51,284 nucleotides of DNA from an uncultured Spirochaetaceae bacterium (GTDB lineage: Bacteria > Spirochaetota > Spirochaetia > Sphaerochaetales > Sphaerochaetaceae), in assembly GCA_900321635.1 (NCBI GenBank), contig ONWV01000004.1:1-51284 (forward strand), read 5' to 3'. Below the pieces are notes generated by a model. That model was not told where the DNA came from. It was given only the letters and a program-made list of their open reading frames with translations, and ran no database searches. Below are positions 17,405 to 27,092 of this stretch, piece by piece (within the stretch, counting starts at the first letter, position 1; every line of letters begins with the position of its first letter). Position numbers and translations under genes: made by a program.

Positions 17405-17432
17405 ATTATAGACTATCGGACAATAAATTCAA
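17405..17432 (-). promoter_or_regulatory. Promoter of the glycosylphosphotransferase gene
   Basis: On the minus strand: TTGAAT (17427-17432), a 16-nt spacer and a perfect TATAAT (17405-17410). The -35 overlaps the stop codon of the upstream barrel gene. The start site would fall at the ATG at 17397. Confidence 0.6.
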
Positions 17433-19249
17433 AGTGAGTATTTAAGACCCACTACGAACTGTGCGTCACTGGCGTTTTCATCTTTTTTGTTGTACACGTT
17501 CCAGATTCGGATAAAATCTGCCTGACCGTAGACCTTCAGATTCTCCTTGATGTGATACTGGCAGAAAAGACCCAGATCCAGCGTGTAGCATACTGCATTG
17601 CGGCTCTGTGCATCAGCATATCTGTAGTTTTCTGTCTCATGGCCTGAAGAGGGGGTAACAGAGTACTTTTTCCAATCCTCATCACCTGTTCCTCCGACCT
17701 CTGACCACCTTGTCCACTTGTCATGCGTTCCATGAGCCATGAAGAATGCGTTTGCAGAAAGGGTGAGGAAGTTGGGCCTTTTCCACTCTACGTTCAGATT
17801 GGCAACAATGCTGTCCGGTCCGTGTTTATATCCGAGCCAGTACTCATCGTATACAAGTGAGTCAGGCCCGTTTCCAGAGGCATAATCGCGTATGGCAACA
17901 ACATAGCTTAGTCCATATTTTTCTTCACTCAGGGCTGTGGTGTTGTGGTTGTAACGGATATAGGTGTAGGGCTCAATAAATGCTCCTTCTGCATTGACTG
18001 TCATCAGTCCATTCAGCATTCCTGTTGAATATGTAGCACCAGCCAGCACCCCGGTGGCATTAGGGTAGCCATTATTAGTAGGACTGCCGGCCTTTTCTCC
18101 TGCAATTGCTAGATCGTCCACAAGAAGTTGTGCATAGATATTCAGGCCTTTGATAGGAGTAAAATCGATTTCTCCGGTTATTGTCGAGTTGGAATTAGAT
18201 GGAATGTAAAGGTTGTGATAAATGGAAATGGGGCTGAAGATTCTCCAGTCTATTGTTCCTGTTTCAGAAGCGTATAGGATGGCTTCCGTGATGGAGAAGG
18301 AGAGTTTGTCCTTAATTACACGTCCTTCAAATCTGTGTGCTAGATAAAGTTTTATTCCCTGAATAGGCTCTTTTTCTATGTTGCCTCGCTTGCTTGAACC
18401 TTCGTACTTTGGAACATAAAACATTTCTTCATGGGGGAACGAGCTTACAAGGAAAGTGTATTTGAAACTCTTTGAGAACGCCGTAAACCTTGCAATATCA
18501 TGGTAGGGAAGGTTATCGCTGATTGCCAGATTGCCAGTTTTTCCAAGTCCCCAGTTAAGTCTGTCTCGTCCAATCTGCATAGTCCAGTGGTCTGATCCGA
18601 ATGAGGCGAAAGATCTATATGGCATGTTGGGGTCAATGGACAGATGTGGTTTTTCTCCTAGATTCTGAAGAAACGGAATAGTTGTTCCGAAATGACCTGA
18701 TCCGAATTCATTCTCCCAGCCTGTTCCGAAATGAAAGCCGTTTTTGATATCTATAGCCATCAGGAAGTAAAAATGGTCTTTTACATCAAACTCAAGGTTT
18801 ATGTTCAGAAACGGATTTGAATGAACAACATCATAAGACCAGGCGCTTCTTCCAGTGAAAACCTTTTCAGTCACGCCGTTTTTGTCTGTTCTTACCTGTC
18901 CATCGGTGTTTGTATGCGCATATAGTTCAACATTGGTGTTTGCAGAGAACTGAAGGGACATGAAATCAAAATCCCTGTTCAGGTTTTTACCTAGTTCAGC
19001 TATCACATGGCTATAGCTGTCTTTCAGATAATCAGGGACTTCTGCAAATGGAATTCTGTCAATCATTGAAGAAAGTTCTGCCGCACTCCATGGACCTGTG
19101 GGGGAGGGCATTGCGTGGCCTGTTGCAAGGTATATGTCCTTTATTTCCTGATACACCGGACTATCTACCGGAAATATCTTTTGAGAGACAGCGGCAAATG
19201 CTTGCAGTGAGGCGATAAACAGTATCAGAAGCAGAAGGACTTTTCTCAT
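17429..19249 (-). CDS. Wzi-like outer-membrane beta-barrel protein (copy 1)
   Basis: 606 aa with a signal peptide (about 1-20) and a barrel-like remainder ending in an aromatic strand (FVVGLKYSL). The N-terminal helical block (FPVDSPVYQEIKDIYLATGH, then PSPTGPWSAAEL) recurs in the barrels at 20990 and, more weakly, at 33609. The GRDRLNWGLGKTGNLAISDN stretch resembles the GR..WWGPG signature of capsule-assembly Wzi proteins. A role in anchoring or exporting surface glycan is inferred from this and from the adjacent glycosylphosphotransferase. An AAAGGAAA ribosome binding site lies before the ATG at 19249. Confidence 0.72.
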   Translation of the reverse strand: MRKVLLLLILFIASLQAFAAVSQKIFPVDSPVYQEIKDIYLATGHAMPSPTGPWSAAELSSMIDRIPFAEVPDYLKDSYSHVIAELGKNLNRDFDFMSLQFSANTNVELYAHTNTDGQVRTDKNGVTEKVFTGRSAWSYDVVHSNPFLNINLEFDVKDHFYFLMAIDIKNGFHFGTGWENEFGSGHFGTTIPFLQNLGEKPHLSIDPNMPYRSFASFGSDHWTMQIGRDRLNWGLGKTGNLAISDNLPYHDIARFTAFSKSFKYTFLVSSFPHEEMFYVPKYEGSSKRGNIEKEPIQGIKLYLAHRFEGRVIKDKLSFSITEAILYASETGTIDWRIFSPISIYHNLYIPSNSNSTITGEIDFTPIKGLNIYAQLLVDDLAIAGEKAGSPTNNGYPNATGVLAGATYSTGMLNGLMTVNAEGAFIEPYTYIRYNHNTTALSEEKYGLSYVVAIRDYASGNGPDSLVYDEYWLGYKHGPDSIVANLNVEWKRPNFLTLSANAFFMAHGTHDKWTRWSEVGGTGDEDWKKYSVTPSSGHETENYRYADAQSRNAVCYTLDLGLFCQYHIKENLKVYGQADFIRIWNVYNKKDENASDAQFVVGLKYSL

Positions 19250-19287
19250 AATCGTTTCCTTTTAATGGCGATTGAACCCTTTTTCAA

Positions 19288-19315
19288 TTGACCATAAAAC
19301 ACTGTAACATATATT
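19288..19315 (+). promoter_or_regulatory. Promoter of the rightward barrel gene pair
   Basis: TTGACC (19288-19293), a 16-nt spacer and TATATT (19310-19315) in the divergent gap. An alternative -10, TATTAT, with an 18-nt spacer overlaps it. The leader is about 30 nt and carries AGGGAG before the GTG start at 19354. Confidence 0.58.
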
Positions 19316-19353
19316 ATAGCGTTTGTGTTTTGCATATTGTTAGGGAGAAGAGT

Positions 19354-20982
19354 GTGAAAAGGATAATTGCGGCATTGGTGTTCATCCTGATTTCCTGTCA
19401 GGTGTTCGCCTCCACATATAAGGTCAGAAGTTATTCGTTTGATGTTAAGGGTAAGACAAAGCAATCAATTTTGCTTGAGTTTGTAGATTCAAAAGATAAA
19501 GAGAAAGACAAGACTTTTGATTCGTTGGAGAAAATGGTTGCATTCCTGGATGACAAGAGGCAACAACTTGTCAACACAAGGGTATTCTACATCATCGAAT
19601 ACACTTATGAGCTCGAAGAAACAAGTGCGGATGTTTTTGAAGCTGATGTTTCGTTCTTTATTCAGGACTCAGACACCTTTATTATTGTCCCATATCCAAA
19701 ATATGACTCCAACTACGGAATCAACCTGAAGCTCAAGGCAAAAGATGCCAACTTTCTTGGGACTTTTACAACGCTGGATTCTTCGCTGGCTTTCACACAG
19801 AGAAACAACTCATTCAAGGACGGAAAGCTGGAATGGGATTTTTCTGTCGATGAGATGAGACTTGGAGATGCAAAGCTTTCTTTCTCCCACTACGGAGCTG
19901 CAGACTTTCTCACTTGGACAGATACATTTTTGAAGGGAAGCATTAATATCAGTAATGTGAAGTTCTGGGGTGTTGCTGTCAACGGATCTTTTTCTTTCAA
20001 GGCTGCTCCGAAGGGGCCTGAAAAAGACAGCCGCTGGGGTGGAAAAGAGTTGAGTTCTTCTGTAGGTGTAACTTTCCTGAATTCTAAGATGAACAATGCA
20101 TCTATCTCAAACTCAATCACATATACATTCGGTTCAAAAGAATTTAAGACATCCACTTCTTTTTCATTTCTTTACAGTGAAAAGCTTGGGGTGACCAGTT
20201 CAACAAGTGTAGAAACAGTTCAGTATGATTTCGGAGAAGGTCTTCATTCAATTAAGGTCGGAACTGGTGCCAGTAAAGGCTTTACTCTTTTCCAGAAGGT
20301 GAACTTCTCCCCGAGCCTTTGGGTCTATGTTTCGTATACATTCCCGTCAAAAAGTATTGATCCATATCCTGTTCTCACGCTTCCGTTTTCATTCGGAAGA
20401 ATCGACTGGGTGGGTGACAACAATTTCAGAAAAGGTCTGACATTCTCCTTCACAGCATCAGATGAGTACCATGTTCTTTATGACGCTGATTTCCTTGACA
20501 AGCAACGGGCAAAGCTCACAGGTAATGTTACTTTTCATTACCCTGTCACATCCTGGTTCAATCCGTCTGCAAGGTTGATTTTTATCCTTGCCAATACTGA
20601 ACAGAACATCAATGACAGTAACACCTACTCATGGAACATGAGAGGAATCATGGATAATAATGAGACCATCAACAAGTACAGGAAGTTCGGAATGACTTTC
20701 AATCTTGATTTGATGTTCAACTTCATTAAAATCAACGGATTCTGTAAGACATATGCCATTGCCTTCTCGGATTTCTTCTTGGGAAGAAATGCTGACGGAA
20801 GCTTTGACAAGCTTATTACCGTTGGCGGTGAGGGTATTATAATCCTGGACAACCATCCTAGATATCCAATCCGTGGATCCTTGAGCTTCAATGCGGACCA
20901 TCTGGTTAAGCTGATTAAGGGAGAGATGGATATAAGGGATGTCGAGTTCGAGCTGTTTATCGGACTGTACTTCTTCTATTGA
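19354..20982 (+). CDS. Outer-membrane beta-barrel protein, possibly Omp85-like
   Basis: 542 aa starting at GTG 19354, chosen because AGGGAG is well placed upstream and a signal peptide (VKRIIAALVFILISCQVFAS) follows directly. Residues 25-110 look like one POTRA-type domain (LEKMVAFLDDKRQQLVNTRVF). Then VPYPKYDSNYGINLKLKAKD and ANFLGTFTTLDSSLAF resemble the start of an Omp85/BamA-type barrel. Alternating aromatic strands continue to the C-terminus, which ends LFIGLYFFY. The Omp85 link is a reading of pattern, not a firm assignment. It is 7 bases upstream of a Wzi-like barrel and probably co-transcribed with it. Confidence 0.6.
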   Translation: MKRIIAALVFILISCQVFASTYKVRSYSFDVKGKTKQSILLEFVDSKDKEKDKTFDSLEKMVAFLDDKRQQLVNTRVFYIIEYTYELEETSADVFEADVSFFIQDSDTFIIVPYPKYDSNYGINLKLKAKDANFLGTFTTLDSSLAFTQRNNSFKDGKLEWDFSVDEMRLGDAKLSFSHYGAADFLTWTDTFLKGSINISNVKFWGVAVNGSFSFKAAPKGPEKDSRWGGKELSSSVGVTFLNSKMNNASISNSITYTFGSKEFKTSTSFSFLYSEKLGVTSSTSVETVQYDFGEGLHSIKVGTGASKGFTLFQKVNFSPSLWVYVSYTFPSKSIDPYPVLTLPFSFGRIDWVGDNNFRKGLTFSFTASDEYHVLYDADFLDKQRAKLTGNVTFHYPVTSWFNPSARLIFILANTEQNINDSNTYSWNMRGIMDNNETINKYRKFGMTFNLDLMFNFIKINGFCKTYAIAFSDFFLGRNADGSFDKLITVGGEGIIILDNHPRYPIRGSLSFNADHLVKLIKGEMDIRDVEFELFIGLYFFY

Positions 20983-20989
20983 GGTCTGA

Positions 20990-22636
20990 ATGCGCAGAGT
21001 TCTTTTATTCTTTGTTCTCATTGTATCAATTGTCTTCGCTGTCGGTGCACTTCCGGGCGAGGTGATTCCCTTCGGTTCATCCTTTTATGATGACGTTGAT
21101 ATGCTTTTTGTACTAAACGGTCAGACAATTCCGTCTGCATCAAGACCATGGACAATAGCAGAGGCAGAGAATGAACTCTCTAAAATTGATCCGTCATCTT
21201 TGAACGGGATAACACGCAGCCTTTATGACAAGGCATTGTCTTTTATCAGAAGAGACTATAAGGCTTCCATCGGATTAACAGTAGACCTCTCTCCTGAAAT
21301 CTATGCCCATACCAATCAGGATTTTGATACCGAGGATTATTGGGTTTATAACTATGAAAAGAGGAAGCAATTCGGCTTGGCCGCTCTCAACGCCGCCACA
21401 GGAGGCTTTCATGTTCATACGGAGCTGGGTTTCGGATTGGGAAGAGCCACAGCCAACGACAGACTGAAGAAGTTTGAGGATGATCTTGATAGCTTCCCTG
21501 TTGATATGACAACAAGGGATTATGTGGTTTCTTCTGATTTGTATTCTCCGTATTTCAGATTCAACTTTCCAGGATCTGGTGAGTCCGAGGTTGCAACTCC
21601 GACAATCGGGTGGCTTACCTATGCATGGGATAATGGTTCTGTGGGTATTTACAGGACCAAAAAGGAGTGGGGCAAGACATCAATCGGAAATTACATCTAT
21701 GATTCCCACATAAGTGCCTATAACTATCTGTCTGCCAAATTCTTCAACAGGTTATTCAGTTTCGATTACACGGTGATGATTCCGTTCAGTTATCTGGGTG
21801 GAAGCGCAAAGGCATACAAAGTTGAATATCAGACGCTTTTCCTTTCTCATAGACTGCAGATTCAGATTCTCAAGAATCTAAGCCTGGCATCAAGTGAGAA
21901 CGTCATGTACTGGCTTGACGGCGGATTTGAAGCCTTGTTCGCTAATCCTGCACTGTTTTTCCACAGCAACGTTCAGGACAATTTGTTCAATGCGTTGGCA
22001 CATGTTGAACTTGAGTATGTTCCGATTAACGGACTTAGAATCTATTCTCAGCTCGGAGTTGATCAAGGAAGCATGCCGTTCTTTGAGAAGGCAAGCGAAG
22101 AGGATCTGGCTGCAGGTCTGACAATCGGATCAGAATACTATTTCCCCCTTTATGGTGGTATTGCTGGCGTAAATCTTGAGGGTGCATTTGTGACTCCTTC
22201 TATGTATAGGCGTGGTGGCCAGTATCCGGATTTTATTATCGCTGATTTAGCTACAACAAACGGCAGCGGATACAACATGATTCCCTTTATTACTGCAATG
22301 GGATTTCCGTACAGCGGAGATACCCTTGCGGTGAATCTTGGATGCAGCTATAAAAAGAACTCACTGAAATGCTCGCTTTCATCTCTTCTGATGTGGAAGG
22401 GTGAGCAGACTGTAATAAAGCATAAGCCCTCAGAACCAACAGGTCTTGAGCTCACAGGCGATATTACATTTGGTATGGCAACTTCAGCTTCAGCAGAATA
22501 TAGTTTTATTATCCTGAACAGATTTCCTGCAAAAGCTATGGCAACCCTGAGTGGTGTTTACAATCAGAATAGAGGATTTGATTTGCAGTTTTCTCTAGGT
22601 GTTTCTATTAGTGCTGTTGGAGCTCTGACTCTATAA
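20990..22636 (+). CDS. Wzi-like outer-membrane beta-barrel protein (copy 2)
   Basis: 548 aa with a signal peptide (about 1-20). The mature N-terminus (EVIPFGSSFYDDVDMLFVLN, then PSASRPWTIAEAENELSKI) is clearly related to copy 1, as is the SPEIYAHTN segment (SVELYAHTN-like in copy 1). The rest is barrel-like strands, with TKKEWGKTSIGNYIYDS at the place of the Wzi signature. GAGG overlaps the previous stop region and serves as ribosome binding site. Its 3' end converges on a glycosyltransferase gene with a 9-base gap and no terminator. Confidence 0.68.
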   Translation: MRRVLLFFVLIVSIVFAVGALPGEVIPFGSSFYDDVDMLFVLNGQTIPSASRPWTIAEAENELSKIDPSSLNGITRSLYDKALSFIRRDYKASIGLTVDLSPEIYAHTNQDFDTEDYWVYNYEKRKQFGLAALNAATGGFHVHTELGFGLGRATANDRLKKFEDDLDSFPVDMTTRDYVVSSDLYSPYFRFNFPGSGESEVATPTIGWLTYAWDNGSVGIYRTKKEWGKTSIGNYIYDSHISAYNYLSAKFFNRLFSFDYTVMIPFSYLGGSAKAYKVEYQTLFLSHRLQIQILKNLSLASSENVMYWLDGGFEALFANPALFFHSNVQDNLFNALAHVELEYVPINGLRIYSQLGVDQGSMPFFEKASEEDLAAGLTIGSEYYFPLYGGIAGVNLEGAFVTPSMYRRGGQYPDFIIADLATTNGSGYNMIPFITAMGFPYSGDTLAVNLGCSYKKNSLKCSLSSLLMWKGEQTVIKHKPSEPTGLELTGDITFGMATSASAEYSFIILNRFPAKAMATLSGVYNQNRGFDLQFSLGVSISAVGALTL

Positions 22637-22645
22637 CATCTTCGA

Positions 22646-23677
22646 TTACAAGATTACGGAAATAAAGTGTTTGATTCTCTTTGGAAAGCATGCAATCTTT
22701 TCTTTGCAAATAAGCTTTTTGTAGTCAGATTTTAAAAACAGATCAAACATTTCCTGTTGTTTTCCAGATAGAACCGGTACACCGTATTTTAGAATATAAT
22801 CAATGAAATAAGGTTCCGTCTTGATATTATCAAGAATCTCCTTTTTTTTCTCAAAACGAGCTTTCAGATTTGAGATTTCCTCGAGTTTTATGGCTAATTC
22901 GTAGGTGTTGAGGATTGCCTGCTCTTCTATGTCTTTTTCAGAAAAAAAAGGCTTCTCTTTCATCAGGTTTACTACAAAAAAAGCAGAGGTGAAATCAATT
23001 TTGTATCTTGAGGCTACCCTTTCTTTGTGAAGAATGCTCCCTGGGTTGTTTCTATAGCAATACAAATCATCCGGGATGAATAAAACAGAAGATGCATTTG
23101 AAATCAGATCCATTGTCTGGTAAAAGTCTTCTCCAATTCTTAAGTTGAACAAGTGTTCCAGTCCTGAAGTGGTGAACATACTTCGTTTGAAAGCTTTTTT
23201 CCAAACTGCACAGTGAGAGGAGGTTGATAGGATTTCCCTGTACAATGCGGCTTTATCAGTAAGTAAGTATTCTTTGAAGTTGGTTCCGCTGTGAAGTTTT
23301 ACTATGCCATGCGCTGTCATCCGTGAATTTTCATAAATAACACCATCCGGATGATATTGATCTATCTTGTTATTTAAAACCTCAAGTGCATTTGGTTCAA
23401 GGATGTCATCCGAATCGACAAAAACAATATATTCTCCAACGGCTTTCTTTATTCCGTCTGTTCTAGCTGCTATCTGACCTTGATTCTGCTTGTGTATCAC
23501 GATGATGTTTTTGTTATTTTTTGCAAAATCGTCACAGATAGATCCGCTTTTATCTGTTGATCCATCATCAATAAGAATTATCTCATAATCTCTAAAACTC
23601 TGTCTCGTTACGGAATTAAGACTGTTTCTGAGAAATCTCTGAGAATTGTAGACCGGAACAATTATACTGAAGCGCAT
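22646..23677 (-). CDS. GT2 family glycosyltransferase
   Basis: 343-aa inverting GT-A fold glycosyltransferase. The N-terminal SIIVPVYNSQRFLRNSLNSV, LIDDGSTDKSGSICD and the metal-binding FVDSDD triad are typical of family 2. The C-terminal 120 residues are helical and variable, as expected for acceptor recognition. The donor sugar cannot be predicted. It overlaps the upstream GT4 gene by 16 bases, so the two form a leftward operon inside the glycan cluster. Base composition is visibly AT-richer than in the housekeeping flanks. Confidence 0.9.
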   Translation of the reverse strand: MRFSIIVPVYNSQRFLRNSLNSVTRQSFRDYEIILIDDGSTDKSGSICDDFAKNNKNIIVIHKQNQGQIAARTDGIKKAVGEYIVFVDSDDILEPNALEVLNNKIDQYHPDGVIYENSRMTAHGIVKLHSGTNFKEYLLTDKAALYREILSTSSHCAVWKKAFKRSMFTTSGLEHLFNLRIGEDFYQTMDLISNASSVLFIPDDLYCYRNNPGSILHKERVASRYKIDFTSAFFVVNLMKEKPFFSEKDIEEQAILNTYELAIKLEEISNLKARFEKKKEILDNIKTEPYFIDYILKYGVPVLSGKQQEMFDLFLKSDYKKLICKEKIACFPKRIKHFISVIL

Positions 23678-24783
23678 CTATCCTCCGAGAGTTTCATGTA
23701 GAAATTCTGAAGCATTAAAGCCGTATCCTTTATGTCATAGCCAGTATCTGCAACAGTCTTCCAAGCATCGTCTCTACGGTTCATTTGCTGACAGTTCTGA
23801 ATAATGTTGGCCCAACGGTCATCGGAAACAGAAAGATTGACTCTGTGTATGAGTTCTGGGACTAGGTCTACATCTTTCGGAACAATGTCTGAGAAAACAC
23901 AGGGTAGACCTGATGCCTGTGCTTCTATCAATACTATTCCGAGTCCTTCAGACAAAGAGGGAAGGACAAAGCAATCCATTGACATCAACAGTTCGTTTAC
24001 ATCTGTTCTTGGTCCTGTAAAAATGACTCTGTTTTCCAGCTTTAGTTTTTTTGCCGTGGCTTTAAGTTTGCTCTCAAGAGGTCCTTCTCCGACAATCATC
24101 AGAACAGATTTGTCTTCACCAGAAACCAGCTTCTTAAAGATTTCTAACAAGCGAATCTGATTCTTGTTTTCAACCATCCGTCCAATGGTTCCGATTAATC
24201 GTGTTGATTCATCTATCCCAAACTCTTTTCGTTTAATCTCTCTTGCTTCTTCCGAGAACTTGAACCTTTCCGTGATGATTCCGTTTTTTAAGATTGTGAA
24301 GTCAGCTTTGCCTCTATATAGCCATTTTCCGGCTTCTTCAGAACACGCAAACTTGTAGTCAGCTATCTTCCAAAGATTTCTCCGGAAGAAGAACCTGTAG
24401 ATATCTTTCAAGGAAAAGGGTGCAGATGCAGCATGGCTGTGGGCAATGGTAATCCGACCAAGTTTCTTTGCGATTTTGAGTGTTTTTGAAGCAGAATCCA
24501 TCAGGTGGTCATGAATAATAATGTGTTCCGGATGTGCCCTCAGAAAAGCTTTCAGATTTCTTTCATATGCGAACTTGTTATATCCCAGATATCTTGGAAT
24601 CTTATAAATCTTACCACCTAACGATAGTATTTCTTTTTCATATGCTGATTCATAGGGACAGTGGAGAAGAAAATCAAACTGAACCTTGGACCTGTCAATA
24701 TTCCTGTACAGGTTCATAAGAAGAGTCTCTGCTCCTCCCAAGTCCATGGCGTAGCTTATCTGCAGTACTCTGACTGGTTGCAT
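23662..24783 (-). CDS. GT4 family glycosyltransferase
   Basis: 373-aa retaining GT-B glycosyltransferase. The N-terminal acceptor domain has SYAMDLGGAETLLMNLYR and IIIHDHLMDSASKT. The C-terminal nucleotide-sugar domain has GTIGRMVENKNQIRLLEIF, VGEGPLESKL, and the EX7E motif in SEGLGIVLIEAQASGLPCV. It resembles EpsF-type capsule enzymes. The ATG at 24783 has only a very close GGAG; a TATCAT lies 6 nt upstream without a convincing -35. It is transcribed away from epsG and overlaps the GT2 gene downstream. Confidence 0.9.
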   Translation of the reverse strand: MQPVRVLQISYAMDLGGAETLLMNLYRNIDRSKVQFDFLLHCPYESAYEKEILSLGGKIYKIPRYLGYNKFAYERNLKAFLRAHPEHIIIHDHLMDSASKTLKIAKKLGRITIAHSHAASAPFSLKDIYRFFFRRNLWKIADYKFACSEEAGKWLYRGKADFTILKNGIITERFKFSEEAREIKRKEFGIDESTRLIGTIGRMVENKNQIRLLEIFKKLVSGEDKSVLMIVGEGPLESKLKATAKKLKLENRVIFTGPRTDVNELLMSMDCFVLPSLSEGLGIVLIEAQASGLPCVFSDIVPKDVDLVPELIHRVNLSVSDDRWANIIQNCQQMNRRDDAWKTVADTGYDIKDTALMLQNFYMKLSEDRCASV

Positions 24784-24853
24784 ACTCCAATGATAAAGCC
24801 TTTTTATGTATAGGTGGAATAGTTTTTGGTTATGTCTGTTCCTTGAAATTGTC

Positions 24854-24882
24854 TTGTTTATACATACTTAATCAATTAGAAT
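24854..24882 (+). promoter_or_regulatory. Putative leaderless promoter of the main glycan operon
   Basis: TTGTTT (24854-24859), a 17-nt spacer, TAGAAT (24877-24882), then 6 nt to the ATG at 24889. No Shine-Dalgarno sequence is present. Confidence 0.5.
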
Positions 24883-24888
24883 TTGAGC

Positions 24889-25977
24889 ATGCTCCTATAC
24901 TTGTCATTGGTATTAATAATTCCTGTTCTTTATGGTGTTTTTCTAAAAAACGACAATAGAGACAAAATAATACTTGCAACCGTTTGCTCAATGATGCTGA
25001 TTCTTCTGGCTTTACGTAAGCCGTTTTCGGATGTAGTAGCATATTTGGATATTTACAATAGCTTCAAAGGAGTTCCGTTTTCAGAGATGATACGGGATTT
25101 TCATATAATCAAAACCAGTAGCATGGCATATGGTGAGTGGGGATATTGTTTCATATGCTGGGTTTTCGTAAATCTAGGAATTCCTTTTCAGTTGTTTCTT
25201 GTTTTTGAATCTGCTTTCTGCGTTTTCTGTGTATTCAATTTCGTAAACAAAAACTCTGTGAATCTTCCCCTAAGTATCGCGCTAATAGTAGGATTCGGCG
25301 TCTTTGATTACATGTATATCATTATCAGGCAGACGATGGCGTTTGGTTTTCTTCTTCTCTCCTTTGAATACATAAAAAAGAGAAATCTTCCCGCGTTTCT
25401 TGCTTTTGTTCTAGCTGCAACAATGATGCATAGAACGGCTCTTCTTTTTCTTGTGGTTTATCCTCTTAGTTATTTACCTGTAACGAGAATTAATGTTGCC
25501 ATATTTAGTTGTGCATCATTGCTTATCATTCCTCTTTTCCCACTTGCAGAGCGTCTGTTTCTGAGAAAGATAATGGTGTTGTTCATGAAAGAGGGATATA
25601 TGGAAAACATGCCTTTTGAATTCGGAGAGCTTATCATCTTAATTTTGATAATTGCTACCTTCCTGATGGTTTTTTACGATAAGGATAAGGTTTTGAAAGA
25701 AAGAGAAAAGGCCGCCTTTTGGGCGTTCATGATTGCCCTTCCTGTTCAGGCAACCGCATGCTACATGCAAATACTTGGAAGAGTGTCTACCTTGACTTTT
25801 CTTCCATTTGCAAGTATTGCAATTCCCAATCTCTTGGAGACAAACGATAATAAAAAGCTTGTTAAAATCTTTGAAGTTCTTATTTACCTGGCAGCTCTTG
25901 CTTATTATGCTTTCTGTCTGCTCTATGACAAAAGGATTCTTGAAATTGTTCCATATAAGATGTTCTTTATGGATTAA
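24889..25977 (+). CDS. EpsG-like polysaccharide polymerase (Wzy role)
   Basis: About 362 aa, strongly hydrophobic with roughly ten transmembrane helices. Conserved EpsG features include ALRKPFSDVVAYLDIYNSF near residue 45, an RQTMAFGFLLLSFEYIKKR helix and TMMHRTALLFL. EpsG-family proteins polymerise exopolysaccharide repeat units, the task done by Wzy elsewhere. The ATG at 24889 is preferred over a TTG two codons upstream. It is the first gene of a series running unbroken to 35426, and the promoter layout suggests a leaderless mRNA. Confidence 0.82.
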   Translation: MLLYLSLVLIIPVLYGVFLKNDNRDKIILATVCSMMLILLALRKPFSDVVAYLDIYNSFKGVPFSEMIRDFHIIKTSSMAYGEWGYCFICWVFVNLGIPFQLFLVFESAFCVFCVFNFVNKNSVNLPLSIALIVGFGVFDYMYIIIRQTMAFGFLLLSFEYIKKRNLPAFLAFVLAATMMHRTALLFLVVYPLSYLPVTRINVAIFSCASLLIIPLFPLAERLFLRKIMVLFMKEGYMENMPFEFGELIILILIIATFLMVFYDKDKVLKEREKAAFWAFMIALPVQATACYMQILGRVSTLTFLPFASIAIPNLLETNDNKKLVKIFEVLIYLAALAYYAFCLLYDKRILEIVPYKMFFMD

Positions 25978-25988
25978 GGATGGGCTTA

Positions 25989-27092
25989 ATGGACAAGATA
26001 CGGATTCTACATGTCGGACTAGATACTCATCTTGGGGGAATAGAGACATATTTGCTCAAGATTTCTTCCAACATTGACCGCCGTTGTTTTGAATTCAGTT
26101 TTCTTGCCTATGATGATCAAAAGCCATGTTTTTTTGATGAACTGTCCGCACTGGGCTGTAAATTCTTTTTTGTACGAAGCAGAAGAAAAAGCTGGTTCGG
26201 CAACGCCAAGGATATAAGAGAGCTGTTTTCTAGAGAAAAGTTCGACATAATTCATTGTCATCTGAATTCTCTGACGTATATCACACCTGCAATTGAAGGG
26301 CTTAGAGCTGGCGCAAAAGTCATTATTCATAGCAGAAACGGTGGATCTGCCATGGGTTCATCTTCCAGGATTCTTGGATTAATCAACAGATTCAGAATGC
26401 CATGGAATAAGGTTAAGTGTGTGGCTGTTTCAGACCTTGCAGGGCAGTGGATGTTCGGAACGCACAGAGAATTCACGGTATTGAACAATGGACTTGATAC
26501 AGAGAAGTATCGTTATTCTGAACAAAACAGAGAAGCCATTAGAAAAGAGCTTGGAATCCCATCTGATGCAGAGGTCATAGCGAATGTGGGAGCGTTCAGA
26601 ACTCAAAAAAACCATGCTTTCCTTATAGAAGTCTTCAAACAATATCATCAGAAGCATCCGGAAAGCCGTCTGCTTCTTGTTGGAGAAGGCGAACTTGAAG
26701 ATGAAATCAAGCGAAAAGTCTCTGAATATGGAATCAGCAATAAGGTGATATTTGCAGGAAAACGAAATGACATAAGTGCAGTACTTTCTGCTTCTGACAA
26801 ATACCTGTTCCCATCATTGTATGAAGGTTTCCCAAATGCTTTGATTGAGGCTGAGACAAGCGGCCTTCTGTGCGTGTCTTCTTCTACGATTACAGAACAG
26901 GCTTGTTTAGACAACTGCCTCAGAGTTTCGCTTGATGCGCCGATTGCCGACTGGATTTCTGATCTTGAGCATCCGGTAGTATCTGATAGAGAAGGCTGTG
27001 TGGAAATGGTTGAGAAAGCAGGTTTCGGAATCAGAGAGGAAATAGAAAGACTTGAAAATCTCTATGTTTCTCTTTTAGGAGGAAAAACCTGA
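25989..27092 (+). CDS. GT4 family glycosyltransferase
   Basis: 367-aa GT-B enzyme. Features: ILHVGLDTHLGGIETYLLKI at the N-terminus, VLNNGLDTEKYRYSE, ANVGAFRTQKNHAFLIEVF, VGEGELEDEIKRK and the EX7E motif in YEGFPNALIEAETSGL. The ATG at 25989 is chosen over one at 25980 because AAGGA (25976-25980) is 8 nt away, whereas it would overlap the other start. The downstream gene starts within its stop codon (TGATG), indicating tight coupling. Acceptor and donor are unknown. Confidence 0.9.
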   Translation: MDKIRILHVGLDTHLGGIETYLLKISSNIDRRCFEFSFLAYDDQKPCFFDELSALGCKFFFVRSRRKSWFGNAKDIRELFSREKFDIIHCHLNSLTYITPAIEGLRAGAKVIIHSRNGGSAMGSSSRILGLINRFRMPWNKVKCVAVSDLAGQWMFGTHREFTVLNNGLDTEKYRYSEQNREAIRKELGIPSDAEVIANVGAFRTQKNHAFLIEVFKQYHQKHPESRLLLVGEGELEDEIKRKVSEYGISNKVIFAGKRNDISAVLSASDKYLFPSLYEGFPNALIEAETSGLLCVSSSTITEQACLDNCLRVSLDAPIADWISDLEHPVVSDREGCVEMVEKAGFGIREEIERLENLYVSLLGGKT

